A stretch of 64,000 nt of DNA from the NCBI RefSeq assembly GCF_014647235.1, contig NZ_BMOU01000007.1:189987-253986 (forward strand), read 5' to 3'. This DNA is from Haloarcula pellucida (lineage in GTDB: Archaea > Halobacteriota > Halobacteria > Halobacteriales > Haloarculaceae). Position numbers and translations under genes: made by a program. Every line of letters starts with the position of its first letter. The stretch's first letter is position 1. The notes below the pieces were generated by a model. That model searched no databases, had not been told where the DNA came from, and saw only the letters and a program-made list of their open reading frames with translations. Below, piece by piece: positions 15,842 through 24,525 of this stretch.

Positions 15842-17398
15842 ATGACCGATTCACTCGACGACTCGGACGCCGGGCCCGACACATCGGAGGACCCGGAGTA
15901 CTCACTCTCGTCCGACGACGACACGACCGACGCCCAGTCCTCACAGACACCGGACCTGGACGACGTCGTTTTCGACAACCTCGATACGGGAAGCACCGGG
16001 GACTCCGACGAGGCTTCCCGCGGCCTGTTCGACGACTTGCTCGAAGGCGAACCCATCTTCGAGAACAAGGAGGTACTGCGACCGTCCTACACGCCGCACA
16101 AACTCCCGCACCGAGAAGAGCAGATAAACAACATGGCGACCATTCTGGTTACCGCTCTCCGTGGGGACACACCGTCGAACATTCTCATCTACGGGAAAAC
16201 GGGGACCGGGAAGACGGCCAGCGCGAAGTTCGTCAGCGAGGAATTGGAGACGACCTCACAGAAGTACGAGGTCCCCTGTGAAGTCGAGTACATCAACTGC
16301 GAGGTGACCGACACCCAGTACCGCGTCCTCGCACAGCTCGCGAACAAGTTCATCAACAAGAACGCCGACGTCATCGACGACCGCATCGAGACGCTCGAAG
16401 ACGTGTTGTCTCGCGCACGCGAGGACGCCACCGAACTCGAAGCGACGGAGTTCGAAAGCGTCGACGCGCTCGAAAGCGAAATCGACGCCCTCGAAGCCGA
16501 CAAAGACGACTTCGAGGAAGTGCCGATGACCGGGTGGCCGACCGACCGGGTGTATTCGTCCTTTTTCGACGCCGTCGACTACCACGAGCGCGTGGTCGTC
16601 ATCATGCTGGACGAAATCGACAAGCTCGTCGAGAAGTCCGGCGACGACACGCTGTACAACCTCTCGCGGATGAACTCCGAACTGGAGAACTCCCGCGTGT
16701 CCATCATGGGCATCTCGAACGACCTGAAGTTCACCGACTTTCTCGACCCCCGCGTCAAGTCCAGCCTCGGCGAAGAGGAGATCGTCTTCCCGCCGTACGA
16801 CGCCAACCAACTGCGGGACATCCTGCAGGCGCGGGCTGACGTGGCGTTCAAGGGGAGTGCGCTCTCCGACGACGTCATCCCGCTGTGTGCGGCCTTCGCC
16901 GCACAGGAACACGGGGACGCCCGCCGCGCACTGGACCTCCTCCGGACCGCCGGGGAACTCGCCGAACGCGACCAGACCGATCAGGTCGAGGAAGACCACG
17001 TCCGACAGGCCCAAGAGAAGATCGAACTCGACCGGGTCGTCGAGGTCGTCAGGACGCTCCCGACCCAGTCGAAGATCGTCCTCTTTGCCATCATCCTGTT
17101 AGAGAAAAACGGCGTCCGCAACATCAACACCGGCGAGGTGTTCAACATCTACAAGAACCTCTGCGAGGAGATCGACGCCGACGTGTTGACCCAGCGCCGT
17201 GTCACGGACCTCATCTCCGAACTGGACATGCTGGGCATCGTCAACGCCGTCGTCGTCTCGAAGGGCCGGTACGGCCGGACGAAGGAGATCTCCCTGTCGG
17301 TACCGACCGAAGAGACCGAAGCAGTCCTCCTCTCTGACTCGCGACTCGGCGACATCGACGACGTCCAGCCGTTCGTCCAAGCGCGGTTCGACAACTGA
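15842..17398 (+). CDS. orc1: Orc1/Cdc6 initiator, 518 aa
   Basis: Replication initiator that binds ORB elements and loads MCM. After an acidic Asp/Ser-rich head come the AAA+ domain with Walker A GKTGTGKT (118-125) and Walker B LDEID (256-260), sensor regions, and the C-terminal winged helix (about 420-505) that contacts ORB DNA. The phrase ENKEVLRPSYTPHKLPHR is typical of the origin-linked haloarchaeal initiator. The frame is open from an ATG at 15713, which has the better TATA spacing and would add 43 residues; 15842 is chosen because the extension does not look like protein of this family. Confidence 0.93.
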   Translation: MTDSLDDSDAGPDTSEDPEYSLSSDDDTTDAQSSQTPDLDDVVFDNLDTGSTGDSDEASRGLFDDLLEGEPIFENKEVLRPSYTPHKLPHREEQINNMATILVTALRGDTPSNILIYGKTGTGKTASAKFVSEELETTSQKYEVPCEVEYINCEVTDTQYRVLAQLANKFINKNADVIDDRIETLEDVLSRAREDATELEATEFESVDALESEIDALEADKDDFEEVPMTGWPTDRVYSSFFDAVDYHERVVVIMLDEIDKLVEKSGDDTLYNLSRMNSELENSRVSIMGISNDLKFTDFLDPRVKSSLGEEEIVFPPYDANQLRDILQARADVAFKGSALSDDVIPLCAAFAAQEHGDARRALDLLRTAGELAERDQTDQVEEDHVRQAQEKIELDRVVEVVRTLPTQSKIVLFAIILLEKNGVRNINTGEVFNIYKNLCEEIDADVLTQRRVTDLISELDMLGIVNAVVVSKGRYGRTKEISLSVPTEETEAVLLSDSRLGDIDDVQPFVQARFDN

Positions 17399-17414
17399 GT
17401 GTGCGCCCGCGTGA

Positions 17415-18101
17415 CTACGCGACGGCGACAGTAGTGTTCTCCGCGTCGACCGACGTTTCGGCTGCCGAGACGCGTGCGGCCTGGTTCCAGCCGAGTCGAA
17501 TCTCGCCGAGCAACGGTACGCGCCACTCGGCCGTGCCGACGACCCAGGCGGGCCTGACCGGGTCGCTGATTGGACTCGACCCCACCTGGTCGTAGCGGGC
17601 GTTGTTGTCGCCCTTCGTGATGAAGCCGTCGTGGGGCGCCGGGCAGTTGGTGAGTTGGCGGCAGTTATCCGCGACCCCGACGGCCGCCGAGTCCGCGCGG
17701 TCGTACCAGTTCTCCCCCTCCTCGACGTGCAGCATCGCCCGGTGGATGATGGGCGTCGTCTGATTGTTCCCGTCGGGTGCGTAGACGATGACGTCGCCCG
17801 GTCGGCTGAATCGGACGTAGTCCTCGCCGCGGTCGGCGGTGACGACGCCGTCCTGTGCGTTCGCCCCGGCGAATCGCTCCTCTTCCATGACAAAGACGAG
17901 GTCGCCCTTCTCGATGTGTGGGTCCATGCTCGGGCTCTCGATGGCGACCAGCGGGGGCCAGACGCCGCTGACGGCGAACAGCAACAGGCCGACCAGCAAG
18001 ACTGCACCGGCGCTCCCGACTATGTCGGTCACGTACACCAGTACACCAGGCCCGTCCTCGTCACCGTCGTCGCTCGCCGACGGACGGTCGTCACCGGACA
18101 T
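17415..18101 (-). CDS. signal peptidase I (Sec11 type), 228 aa
   Basis: Membrane-bound S26B peptidase that removes signal peptides of secreted proteins. It has one membrane segment (about 26-50), the nucleophile motif S56-P-S58-M, His120 (TPIIHRAM) and Asp165 (ITKGDNN), matching the archaeal/ER Ser-His-Asp type rather than the bacterial Ser-Lys dyad. It is convergent with orc1 and is followed upstream by a second, similar gene, probably from a tandem duplication. Confidence 0.9.
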   Translation of the reverse strand: MSGDDRPSASDDGDEDGPGVLVYVTDIVGSAGAVLLVGLLLFAVSGVWPPLVAIESPSMDPHIEKGDLVFVMEEERFAGANAQDGVVTADRGEDYVRFSRPGDVIVYAPDGNNQTTPIIHRAMLHVEEGENWYDRADSAAVGVADNCRQLTNCPAPHDGFITKGDNNARYDQVGSSPISDPVRPAWVVGTAEWRVPLLGEIRLGWNQAARVSAAETSVDAENTTVAVA

Positions 18102-18165
18102 TCTACCGGGACTACCGGGAGACGCACAATCAACGTTCCGTTGTCCGGGCTATCCCAGCGGGCGA

Positions 18166-18828
18166 TCAACCGGCGAGCCGGGTCCCCGTCTGGAGCCGGA
18201 CCCATCCGAGACCCGGGATTCGGAGTTCGGCGGTGCCGACGACCCACTCGTCGCGGACGACCGTGCTGGTCCCGGTCACTTGATCGTAGGCGTCGTTGAA
18301 ATCGCCCTTCGTCACGAACCCGTCGTGCGGGGCGGGGCAGTTCCGGAGGTCGGCACAGCTACCGGCGGTCCCGACGTCGTCGGGGTCGGCGCGGTCGTAC
18401 CAGTTCTCTCCTTTCTCTACGTAGAACATCGCCCGGTGGATGACCGGCGTCCGCTGTTCGTTGCCGTTGGGTTCGAAGACGATGACGTCGCCGGGTTCGC
18501 GGAACATCACGTAGTTCGACTCGGCTCCGGTCTCGGCGGTAACGACACCGTGTCGGGCGTCGGGTCCGGGGAACCGGTCTTCCTCCATGATGAGCACCAT
18601 GTCTCCGGTGTCGATGTTCGGTGTCATACTGCCACTTTCGATGGCGACCAACGGGGGCCAGACGCCGCTGACGGCGAACAGCAACAGGCCCACCAACACG
18701 ACGGCGCCGACACTCGTAGCGATGTCGCGAACGTACACCGAGACCGGCACGTCCTCGTCGTCTACGTCGCCGTCCGAACCGACGGCGGCACTGCGGTCGT
18801 CGTCCTCTGCCGACACGTCGGGTTCCAT
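18166..18828 (-). CDS. signal peptidase I paralogue, 220 aa
   Basis: Close relative of the neighbouring peptidase, with the shared segment LLFAVSGVWPPLVAIES. Catalytic Ser67 (ESGSM), His131 (TPVIHRAM) and Asp176 (VTKGDFN) are all present, so both copies look active. Haloferax also has two Sec11 enzymes, though not necessarily side by side. The 64-bp gap between the two genes suggests co-transcription. Divergent from polD1. Confidence 0.9.
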   Translation of the reverse strand: MEPDVSAEDDDRSAAVGSDGDVDDEDVPVSVYVRDIATSVGAVVLVGLLLFAVSGVWPPLVAIESGSMTPNIDTGDMVLIMEEDRFPGPDARHGVVTAETGAESNYVMFREPGDVIVFEPNGNEQRTPVIHRAMFYVEKGENWYDRADPDDVGTAGSCADLRNCPAPHDGFVTKGDFNDAYDQVTGTSTVVRDEWVVGTAELRIPGLGWVRLQTGTRLAG

Positions 18829-18925
18829 CCGTACCTCGGCTTGTCAGCACCACGGTATCAACTTTGTGTCACCACGTCCTCTGCCGGTCCGCTACGTTTT
18901 TGCCCGCCGACGCGGAGTAGAGAAC

Positions 18926-20494
18926 GTGCCGCTCTCGACGCCGGCCCGTATCGTCAGCGAACTCGCCAGCCGCGGCTACAATGCCGAACGCGAGGCCGTG
19001 ACGAAACTGGCCGACGCACCGGACCCGGAACGCGCACTCGACCGCGCAGTCGAAACGATGCCCGACGACGCGCTGAAGCTCACAGCCGGGCACGTCGAAG
19101 CCGTGCTCGACCGGGCAGAATCGAGAGCCGACGCGACCGCCGGCAGTCAGCGGGCCGCCGAACAGGAGAACGGGGAGACCGCGACCCGAGACCCCTCTGT
19201 TTCGACTGGAACAGACTCCGGGGTGTCGCCCGACGCGGGTGGGGACGTTCCACACGAAACGAAGGGGTCTCGCGACGTCGACCTCTCGAAACGGGCCATC
19301 GAGGTCGCAAACGACATGACCGGTAACTCCACCGGGACCGGCGAGTACAGCGACTTCGTGTCGGTGTTCCGTGACCGCTACGAGAAACTCGCGAGCAAAC
19401 TCCGTGGTCGCGTGAACCACCGACCGACCGACGCCATCGAGAACATGGCCGGTGGTAGCGAGGCCGCACTCATCGGGATGGTCTCGGACATCCGCTCGAC
19501 GGCCAGCGGCCACTGGCTGGTCGAACTCGAAGACACGAACGGGACCTTCCCCTGTCTCGTGATGAAGGACCGCCCCATCGCCGATTTGGTCCAGCAACTC
19601 CTCTTAGACGAGGTCATCGCCGTCGACGGAACGCTCGCCGACGACTCGGGCATCCTCTTCGTCGACTCCCTGCACTTCCCCGACGTGCCACGGACCCACT
19701 CGCCGTCGACGGCCGACCGCCACGTGCAGGCGGCGCTCATCTCCGACGTCCACGTCGGCAGTCAGGAGTTCATGGCCGACGCCTGGCATCGCTTTACCGA
19801 CTGGCTCCATACCGCTGAAGCGGAACACGTCGAGTACCTCCTCATCGCCGGCGACATGGTCGAGGGCGTCGGCATCTACCCCGATCAGGACGAGGAACTG
19901 GACATCATCGACATCTACGAGCAGTACGAGCAGTTCTCGGAGTATCTCAAGGAGGTGCCCGGCGACATGGAGATTCGGATGATTCCCGGCAACCACGACG
20001 CCGTCCGCCTCGCGGAGCCACAACCGGGCTTCGACGAGGAACTGCGGGACATCATGACCGCCCACGACGCCACCGTCCACTCGAACCCCGCCCTCGTCAC
20101 GGTGGAGGGCGTCACAGTGCTGATGTATCACGGCGTCTCGCTGGACGAGGTCATCGCCGAACTCCCCGACGAGGAGGCCAGTTACGACGACCCCCACAAG
20201 GCGATGTACCAACTGCTGAAAAAGCGCCACGTCGCCCCGCAGTACGGCGGCCACACCCGACTGGCGCCGGAGGACCGCGACTACCTCGTCATCGAAGAGG
20301 TGCCCGACGTGTTCCACACCGGCCACGTCCACAAACTCGGCTGGGGGAAGTACCACAACGTCCTCGCGCTGAACTCGGGGTGCTGGCAGGCACAGACCGA
20401 CTTCCAGAAGTCCGTCAACATCGACCCCGACGCCGGCTTCGCCCCCATTCTGGACCTCGATACGCTGGACATGACGGTGCGGAAGTTCGCCTAA
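18926..20494 (+). CDS. polD1: DNA polymerase D small subunit DP1 (exonuclease), 522 aa
   Basis: Proofreading small subunit of the archaeal replicative polymerase D. It carries an OB-fold region (about 165-250) and a calcineurin-like phosphoesterase domain with LISDVHVGS, AGDMV, PGNHD, MYHG and HTGHVHK motifs. The GTG at 18926 gives the conserved MPLSTPARIVSELASRGYNAE; the open frame upstream overlaps the divergent peptidase and is not used. The variable linker (about residues 88-116) is encoded by DNA that contains two inverted ORB-like elements. The order orc1, signal peptidase, polD1 matches what I recall of Haloferax oriC1. Confidence 0.95.
   Translation: MPLSTPARIVSELASRGYNAEREAVTKLADAPDPERALDRAVETMPDDALKLTAGHVEAVLDRAESRADATAGSQRAAEQENGETATRDPSVSTGTDSGVSPDAGGDVPHETKGSRDVDLSKRAIEVANDMTGNSTGTGEYSDFVSVFRDRYEKLASKLRGRVNHRPTDAIENMAGGSEAALIGMVSDIRSTASGHWLVELEDTNGTFPCLVMKDRPIADLVQQLLLDEVIAVDGTLADDSGILFVDSLHFPDVPRTHSPSTADRHVQAALISDVHVGSQEFMADAWHRFTDWLHTAEAEHVEYLLIAGDMVEGVGIYPDQDEELDIIDIYEQYEQFSEYLKEVPGDMEIRMIPGNHDAVRLAEPQPGFDEELRDIMTAHDATVHSNPALVTVEGVTVLMYHGVSLDEVIAELPDEEASYDDPHKAMYQLLKKRHVAPQYGGHTRLAPEDRDYLVIEEVPDVFHTGHVHKLGWGKYHNVLALNSGCWQAQTDFQKSVNIDPDAGFAPILDLDTLDMTVRKFA
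19190..19212 (-). promoter_or_regulatory. ORB-like element inside polD1 (minus)
   Basis: Minus strand reads TTCCAGTCGAAACAGAGGGG followed by TC. It matches the ORB core with the G run but without the long G string. Confidence 0.6.
19247..19270 (+). promoter_or_regulatory. ORB-like element inside polD1 (plus)
   Basis: Reads TTCCACACGAAACGAAGGGG followed by TCT, differing from origin ORB B at only one or two positions of the core. It faces away from the minus element 34 bases to its left. Confidence 0.7.
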
Positions 20495-20851
20495 CCACCT
20501 TCGTCACCCGGGTCACGCGTCCGCAGCAGTCGAAGACTTCCGATGGGCGGTTCGAGAGACGGCGTCGCCGTCTCTCCCGACCATGGGGCGAACACGCTAC
20601 GAATCGCTGACTCACGGCCTCGCCGTTCGTCTTCGCGGTCGCACGTGACCGCGCTACCCGCGATTCGCGTGAAACCGGTCGCCGAGGGGGGCCGGGATGC
20701 TCCGTCGCGGGCCTGCCCTTCCCCGGGTCGCTCGGGCGCGACAGGTGTCGCGCCTCACTCCCGGCCGACCGCCACGCACTATCCAGATACGTACCAGCTA
20801 GCCCTCGGTTTCCACTCCAACCTATTTCCCGCAGGCGGTGGACACGCCGCT
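20495..20851. other. 357-bp gene-free stretch rich in inverted repeats
   Basis: No gene is evident. Perfect hairpins are seen at 20554-20576 (GAGAGACGGCG-T-CGCCGTCTCTC) and 20735-20754 (GGCGCGACA-GG-TGTCGCGCC). A nested pair also occurs: an outer stem CGAATCGC (20600-20607) with GCGATTCG (20660-20667) encloses GCGGTC/GACCGC. The first may end the polD1 transcript. The rest could be a structured RNA or decayed mobile sequence. Confidence 0.4.
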
Positions 20852-21304
20852 ATGGACATCGTCGAGAACACCCTCGACGCCTCGCTGGGCGAGTTCCTCG
20901 TTCGGCCCCTGTTCTGTTTCCTCGCCCAATCCTCGGAGTCGGGCCCCCGGGTCTCGCCCCTGTGGTTCCACTGGGACGGCGAGCAGGTGTGGCTCATCGC
21001 CATGGAGGACGGGCGGTCCTATCCCGACCGTCTCCGACAGTTCCCCGAGTCCGCCCTCGCCGTCGTGGACTTCGACCCGAAGTCGGGGCGCGTCGAACAC
21101 GTCGGGATGCGCGGGACGGCGACGCTCGAACCGTTCGACGCCGACCGCGCCGACCGACTCCTGACGAAGTACCTCGGCCCGGACCGGGGGGCGTGGGACG
21201 AGCGGTTCCGCGGACTCGACGGCGACGGCTACGGCCTCGTCCGGTTCGACCCGGCGACGGTCGTCGCCCGCGACCAGTCGTACGCGGGGTCACTGCAACA
21301 GTGA
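20852..21304 (+). CDS. pyridoxamine 5'-phosphate oxidase-family flavoprotein, 150 aa
   Basis: A split-barrel FMN-binding protein: it starts MDIVENTLDASLGEFLVRPL and shows the RVSPLWFHWDGEQVWLIA and MRGTATLEPFD strand pairs of this fold. The family includes PNPOx-like and F420/FMN-dependent reductases; the substrate cannot be assigned. Length is normal for a single-domain member. It is convergent with the histidine kinase that follows. Confidence 0.7.
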   Translation: MDIVENTLDASLGEFLVRPLFCFLAQSSESGPRVSPLWFHWDGEQVWLIAMEDGRSYPDRLRQFPESALAVVDFDPKSGRVEHVGMRGTATLEPFDADRADRLLTKYLGPDRGAWDERFRGLDGDGYGLVRFDPATVVARDQSYAGSLQQ

Positions 21305-21316
21305 GCGTCGGCGGCC

Positions 21317-23059
21317 TCACTCGCTCCCGACGCCGGTGAACTCGAAACGGGCGCCCTCGGCCTCGCTCGCGGTCACGTCCATGTCCCACCCGTGGGCCGT
21401 CGCGATGGCCCGGACGATGCCGAGGCCGAACCCGCCGTCCTCACCCGGCAGCAGGTCCCCCTCGCCGTCGTCCGGGATGCCCGACCCGTCGTCGGCGACG
21501 TAGAACCCGTCCGGAAGCGACCCGACGGTGACGGTAACATCCGTCCCGCCGTGTTCGACGCTGTTGCGGTAGAGGTTCTCGAACAGCTGGCGGAGACGGG
21601 TCTCGTCGGCCTCGGTGGTCCCCACCTCGGGTGCGATCTCGACCGTCGCCGCCCGCGTCTCGGTCGTCAACCAAGCGGCCCTGGCGACCTGGCTCAGGTC
21701 CACCTCGGTCAGCTCCCCGAGCACGCGGCCCTCCCGGGCCAGCGTCAACATGTTCTCGACGAGCGCGTCGATGCGGTCGAGGGCGGTCTGGGCGGCGGTG
21801 AGGTCGCTGTCCGTGCCCAGACGGTCCTGAGCCAGTTCGAGCCGGCCGGTGGCGACCGACAGCGGGTTCCGCAGGTCGTGGCTCAGCACGCTGGCGAACT
21901 CGGTGAGCCGCTCGTTGCGCCGCTCTAGTTCGGCCTCGTACTCCTTTCGCTCGGTCACCTCGCGGAACGCGGCGACGGTGCCGGCAAACTCCCCGTCGTC
22001 GAGCGGGAGCAGGGACAGATGCACGTCGAACAGCCGCGTCTCGCCGTCGGCGTCGGTGACCGGCACCGCGTCCCGGCGGGCCGTCTCCACGTCCGTCTTC
22101 GAGGAGAGGAGCCGCCGGACCGACTCGTCGTACCACGGCCCGATGTCCGGTGGAATCGTTCCCTCCTCGACGAGCCGGAGGTACTCCGTGCCCACGATGG
22201 CCTCGGCGTCCCGTCCGACGACGTCGGCGAAGGCGTCGTTGACCCACAGAAAGACCCCCTCTTCGTCGAGGACGTGGAGGCCGATAGGTGCCACCTCGAT
22301 GATGGACTCCCGGAGTTCGAGTTCGGCTTTGCGCTCCTCGCGTTCGGTCACGTCACGGGAGTTGATGACGATGGCCTCCAGTGCGGGGTCGTCGAACCGG
22401 TTGCGGCCGATGGACTCTAGGGTCCGGTAGCTCCCGTCGGCGGTCTCGAACCGGTAGGTCGCCCGCCGGGTCTCGTTCGGTTGCTCCTGTAACCTCCCGA
22501 AAAAGTCCACGATGCGCCCGCGGTCGTCGGGATGGACCTTCTCGAGTGGGTTTGCGCCCAGCATCTCCTCGGGTTCGTACCCCAGGGTGTCGGCGACGGA
22601 TTCGCTGACGTAGCTCAGCCGGCCGTCCCGGTCGTAGGTGGCGATGACGTCGGTGGAGTACTCGACGAGCTTCTCGTGGTGGCCCGCCGGTCCGGTCGCG
22701 TCGAGGAGGGCGTCGACGGCACTGGCCGCCTCCGCGCTCGCGGTCTCGGGGTCGTCGGCCGGGACGTAGCGGTCGGCACCGGCGGCGACGGCGTCGGCGG
22801 CCAGCCCCTCGCTTCCGTCGAGGGCCACGAGGACGAACGGCGTCTCCTCGACCGACGCCAGCAGGTCCTGCCACCCTCCACCGGGTAGGTCCGCGGTGCA
22901 GACGACGCAGTCGACCACGTCGCCGTGGGTCGTCAGGGCCGCCTCGACGCTGTCGACGTCGCTGACCGTCACCGACGGGTCCCCGTCGAACGCTGTGACG
23001 AGACCCGGCCACGACGGCGGCGAGACCAGAAGGACCGTCGTCTCCCGGGTCCGCGTCAT
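21317..23059 (-). CDS. histidine kinase with vestigial receiver and two PAS domains, 580 aa
   Basis: Soluble sensor kinase. Residues 5-120 have the receiver-fold pattern (TTVLLVSPPS, FVLVALDG, GADRYVPAD), but the phospho-acceptor position appears to be Thr55 instead of Asp. Two PAS domains follow (about 130-240 and 250-370, each ending in an RDVTER or REVTERK PAC-type motif), then His394 (SVLSHDLRNPL) and an intact HATPase (LYRNSVEHG, DDGSGIPD, GFGLGIV). No membrane segment is seen, so it is probably cytosolic and senses an internal signal. Confidence 0.9.
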   Translation of the reverse strand: MTRTRETTVLLVSPPSWPGLVTAFDGDPSVTVSDVDSVEAALTTHGDVVDCVVCTADLPGGGWQDLLASVEETPFVLVALDGSEGLAADAVAAGADRYVPADDPETASAEAASAVDALLDATGPAGHHEKLVEYSTDVIATYDRDGRLSYVSESVADTLGYEPEEMLGANPLEKVHPDDRGRIVDFFGRLQEQPNETRRATYRFETADGSYRTLESIGRNRFDDPALEAIVINSRDVTEREERKAELELRESIIEVAPIGLHVLDEEGVFLWVNDAFADVVGRDAEAIVGTEYLRLVEEGTIPPDIGPWYDESVRRLLSSKTDVETARRDAVPVTDADGETRLFDVHLSLLPLDDGEFAGTVAAFREVTERKEYEAELERRNERLTEFASVLSHDLRNPLSVATGRLELAQDRLGTDSDLTAAQTALDRIDALVENMLTLAREGRVLGELTEVDLSQVARAAWLTTETRAATVEIAPEVGTTEADETRLRQLFENLYRNSVEHGGTDVTVTVGSLPDGFYVADDGSGIPDDGEGDLLPGEDGGFGLGIVRAIATAHGWDMDVTASEAEGARFEFTGVGSE

Positions 23060-23224
23060 AGCGGACGAACGGCCTACTGACTCATAACTCTTTGATCAGG
23101 CAGGGTCGTTCGGCGGGCGAACCGGTTCGTGACGGTCGCCCAAAATCGCCGCTATCTCGGATTCGGGGGCTCTCTCGCCGCGGTAGACGGGAATTAAGGG
23201 GGTCGCCCGTGACTACTCCGATGT

Positions 23225-24520
23225 ATGAGTGACGACGACCGCGGATTCGAGACGGACGCGCTCCACGTCGGACAGGAACAACCGGACGCCGAGGCCCGGG
23301 CTCGCGCACCGCCCATCTACCAGACCACCTCCTACGTCTTCGAGGACGCCGAGGACGCCGCCGCCCAGTTCGCACTGGAGAAACCGGGACACATCTACTC
23401 CCGACTGATGAACCCCACCGTCGGGATGTTACAGGAGCGGCTGGCCGCACTCGAAGGCGGGGTCGGGGCCGTCGCCACCGCCTCGGGGATGGCGTCGCTG
23501 AACCTCGCCACCTTCCTACTGGCCGACGTGGGCGACAACGTCGTCACCGCCTCTTCCCTGTACGGCGGGACCTACACTTACTACACCCACACCGCGCCGC
23601 GAAACGGCGTCGAGACCCGCTTCGTCGACACGCTGGACTACGACGCCTACGAGGAGGCCATCGACGAGAACACGGCCTACGTCCACTGTGAGACCATCGG
23701 CAACCCCGCGCTGGTCACCCCGGACTTCGAGCGACTCGCCGAGATCGCCCACGACAACGGTGTCCCCCTCTTCGTCGACAACACCTTCGCGACGCCGTAC
23801 CTGTGCAACCCGCTCGAACACGGCGCGGACCTCGTCTGGAACTCCACGACGAAGTGGATTCACGGCCACGGCACCACCGTCGGCGGCGTCCTCGTCGACG
23901 GGGGCTCGTTCCCGTGGGACGAGTACGAGGAGAAGTATCCCGAAATCGCCGGCGACAACCCCGCGTACCACGGCGTCAACTTCCGCGAGCGGTTCGGCGA
24001 CGCCGCCTTCACCTACGCCGCTATCGCCCGCGGGCTGCGCGATTTGGGCTGCCAGCAGTCCCCCTTCGACGCGTGGCAGACCATGCAGGGCCTCGAAACG
24101 CTCCCGACCCGGATGGACCGCCACTGCGAGAACGCGATGGCCGTCGCGGAGTTCTTAGACGACCACCCCGAGGTGTCGTGGGTCACCTACCCTGGACTGG
24201 AGGACCACGAGACGCACGAGACGGCGACGAAGTACCTCGACGGCGGCTACGGCGGCATGATTACGTTCGGGCTGGCGGAGGGGTACGACGCCGCCCGCAC
24301 CACCGTCGAGTCCACCGAGATAGCCAGCCTGCTGGCCAACGTCGGCGACGCGAAGACGCTGGTCATCCACCCGGCATCGACCACCCACCAGCAACTCACC
24401 GACGACGAGAAGGCCGCCGCCGGCGTCACCGACGACATGGTGCGGCTCTCGGTCGGGACCGAGTCGGTCGACGACATCATTGCCGACCTCGACCAGGCCA
24501 TCGCGCAGGCGACCGAGTAG
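23225..24520 (+). CDS. metY: O-acetylhomoserine sulfhydrylase / Cys-Met metabolism PLP enzyme, 431 aa
   Basis: PLP-dependent gamma-family enzyme that most likely makes homocysteine from O-acetylhomoserine and sulfide. The pyridoxal lysine is Lys210 (NSTTKWIHGHG). The N-terminus (RGFETDALHVGQEQPDAEARARAPPIYQ, split here) and GGTYTYYTHTAPRNGVE are typical of MetY rather than cystathionine gamma-synthase, and the 431-residue length also fits. The exact acyl donor is inferred. It is convergent with serB. Confidence 0.85.
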   Translation: MSDDDRGFETDALHVGQEQPDAEARARAPPIYQTTSYVFEDAEDAAAQFALEKPGHIYSRLMNPTVGMLQERLAALEGGVGAVATASGMASLNLATFLLADVGDNVVTASSLYGGTYTYYTHTAPRNGVETRFVDTLDYDAYEEAIDENTAYVHCETIGNPALVTPDFERLAEIAHDNGVPLFVDNTFATPYLCNPLEHGADLVWNSTTKWIHGHGTTVGGVLVDGGSFPWDEYEEKYPEIAGDNPAYHGVNFRERFGDAAFTYAAIARGLRDLGCQQSPFDAWQTMQGLETLPTRMDRHCENAMAVAEFLDDHPEVSWVTYPGLEDHETHETATKYLDGGYGGMITFGLAEGYDAARTTVESTEIASLLANVGDAKTLVIHPASTTHQQLTDDEKAAAGVTDDMVRLSVGTESVDDIIADLDQAIAQATE

Positions 24521-24525
24521 CCCGA

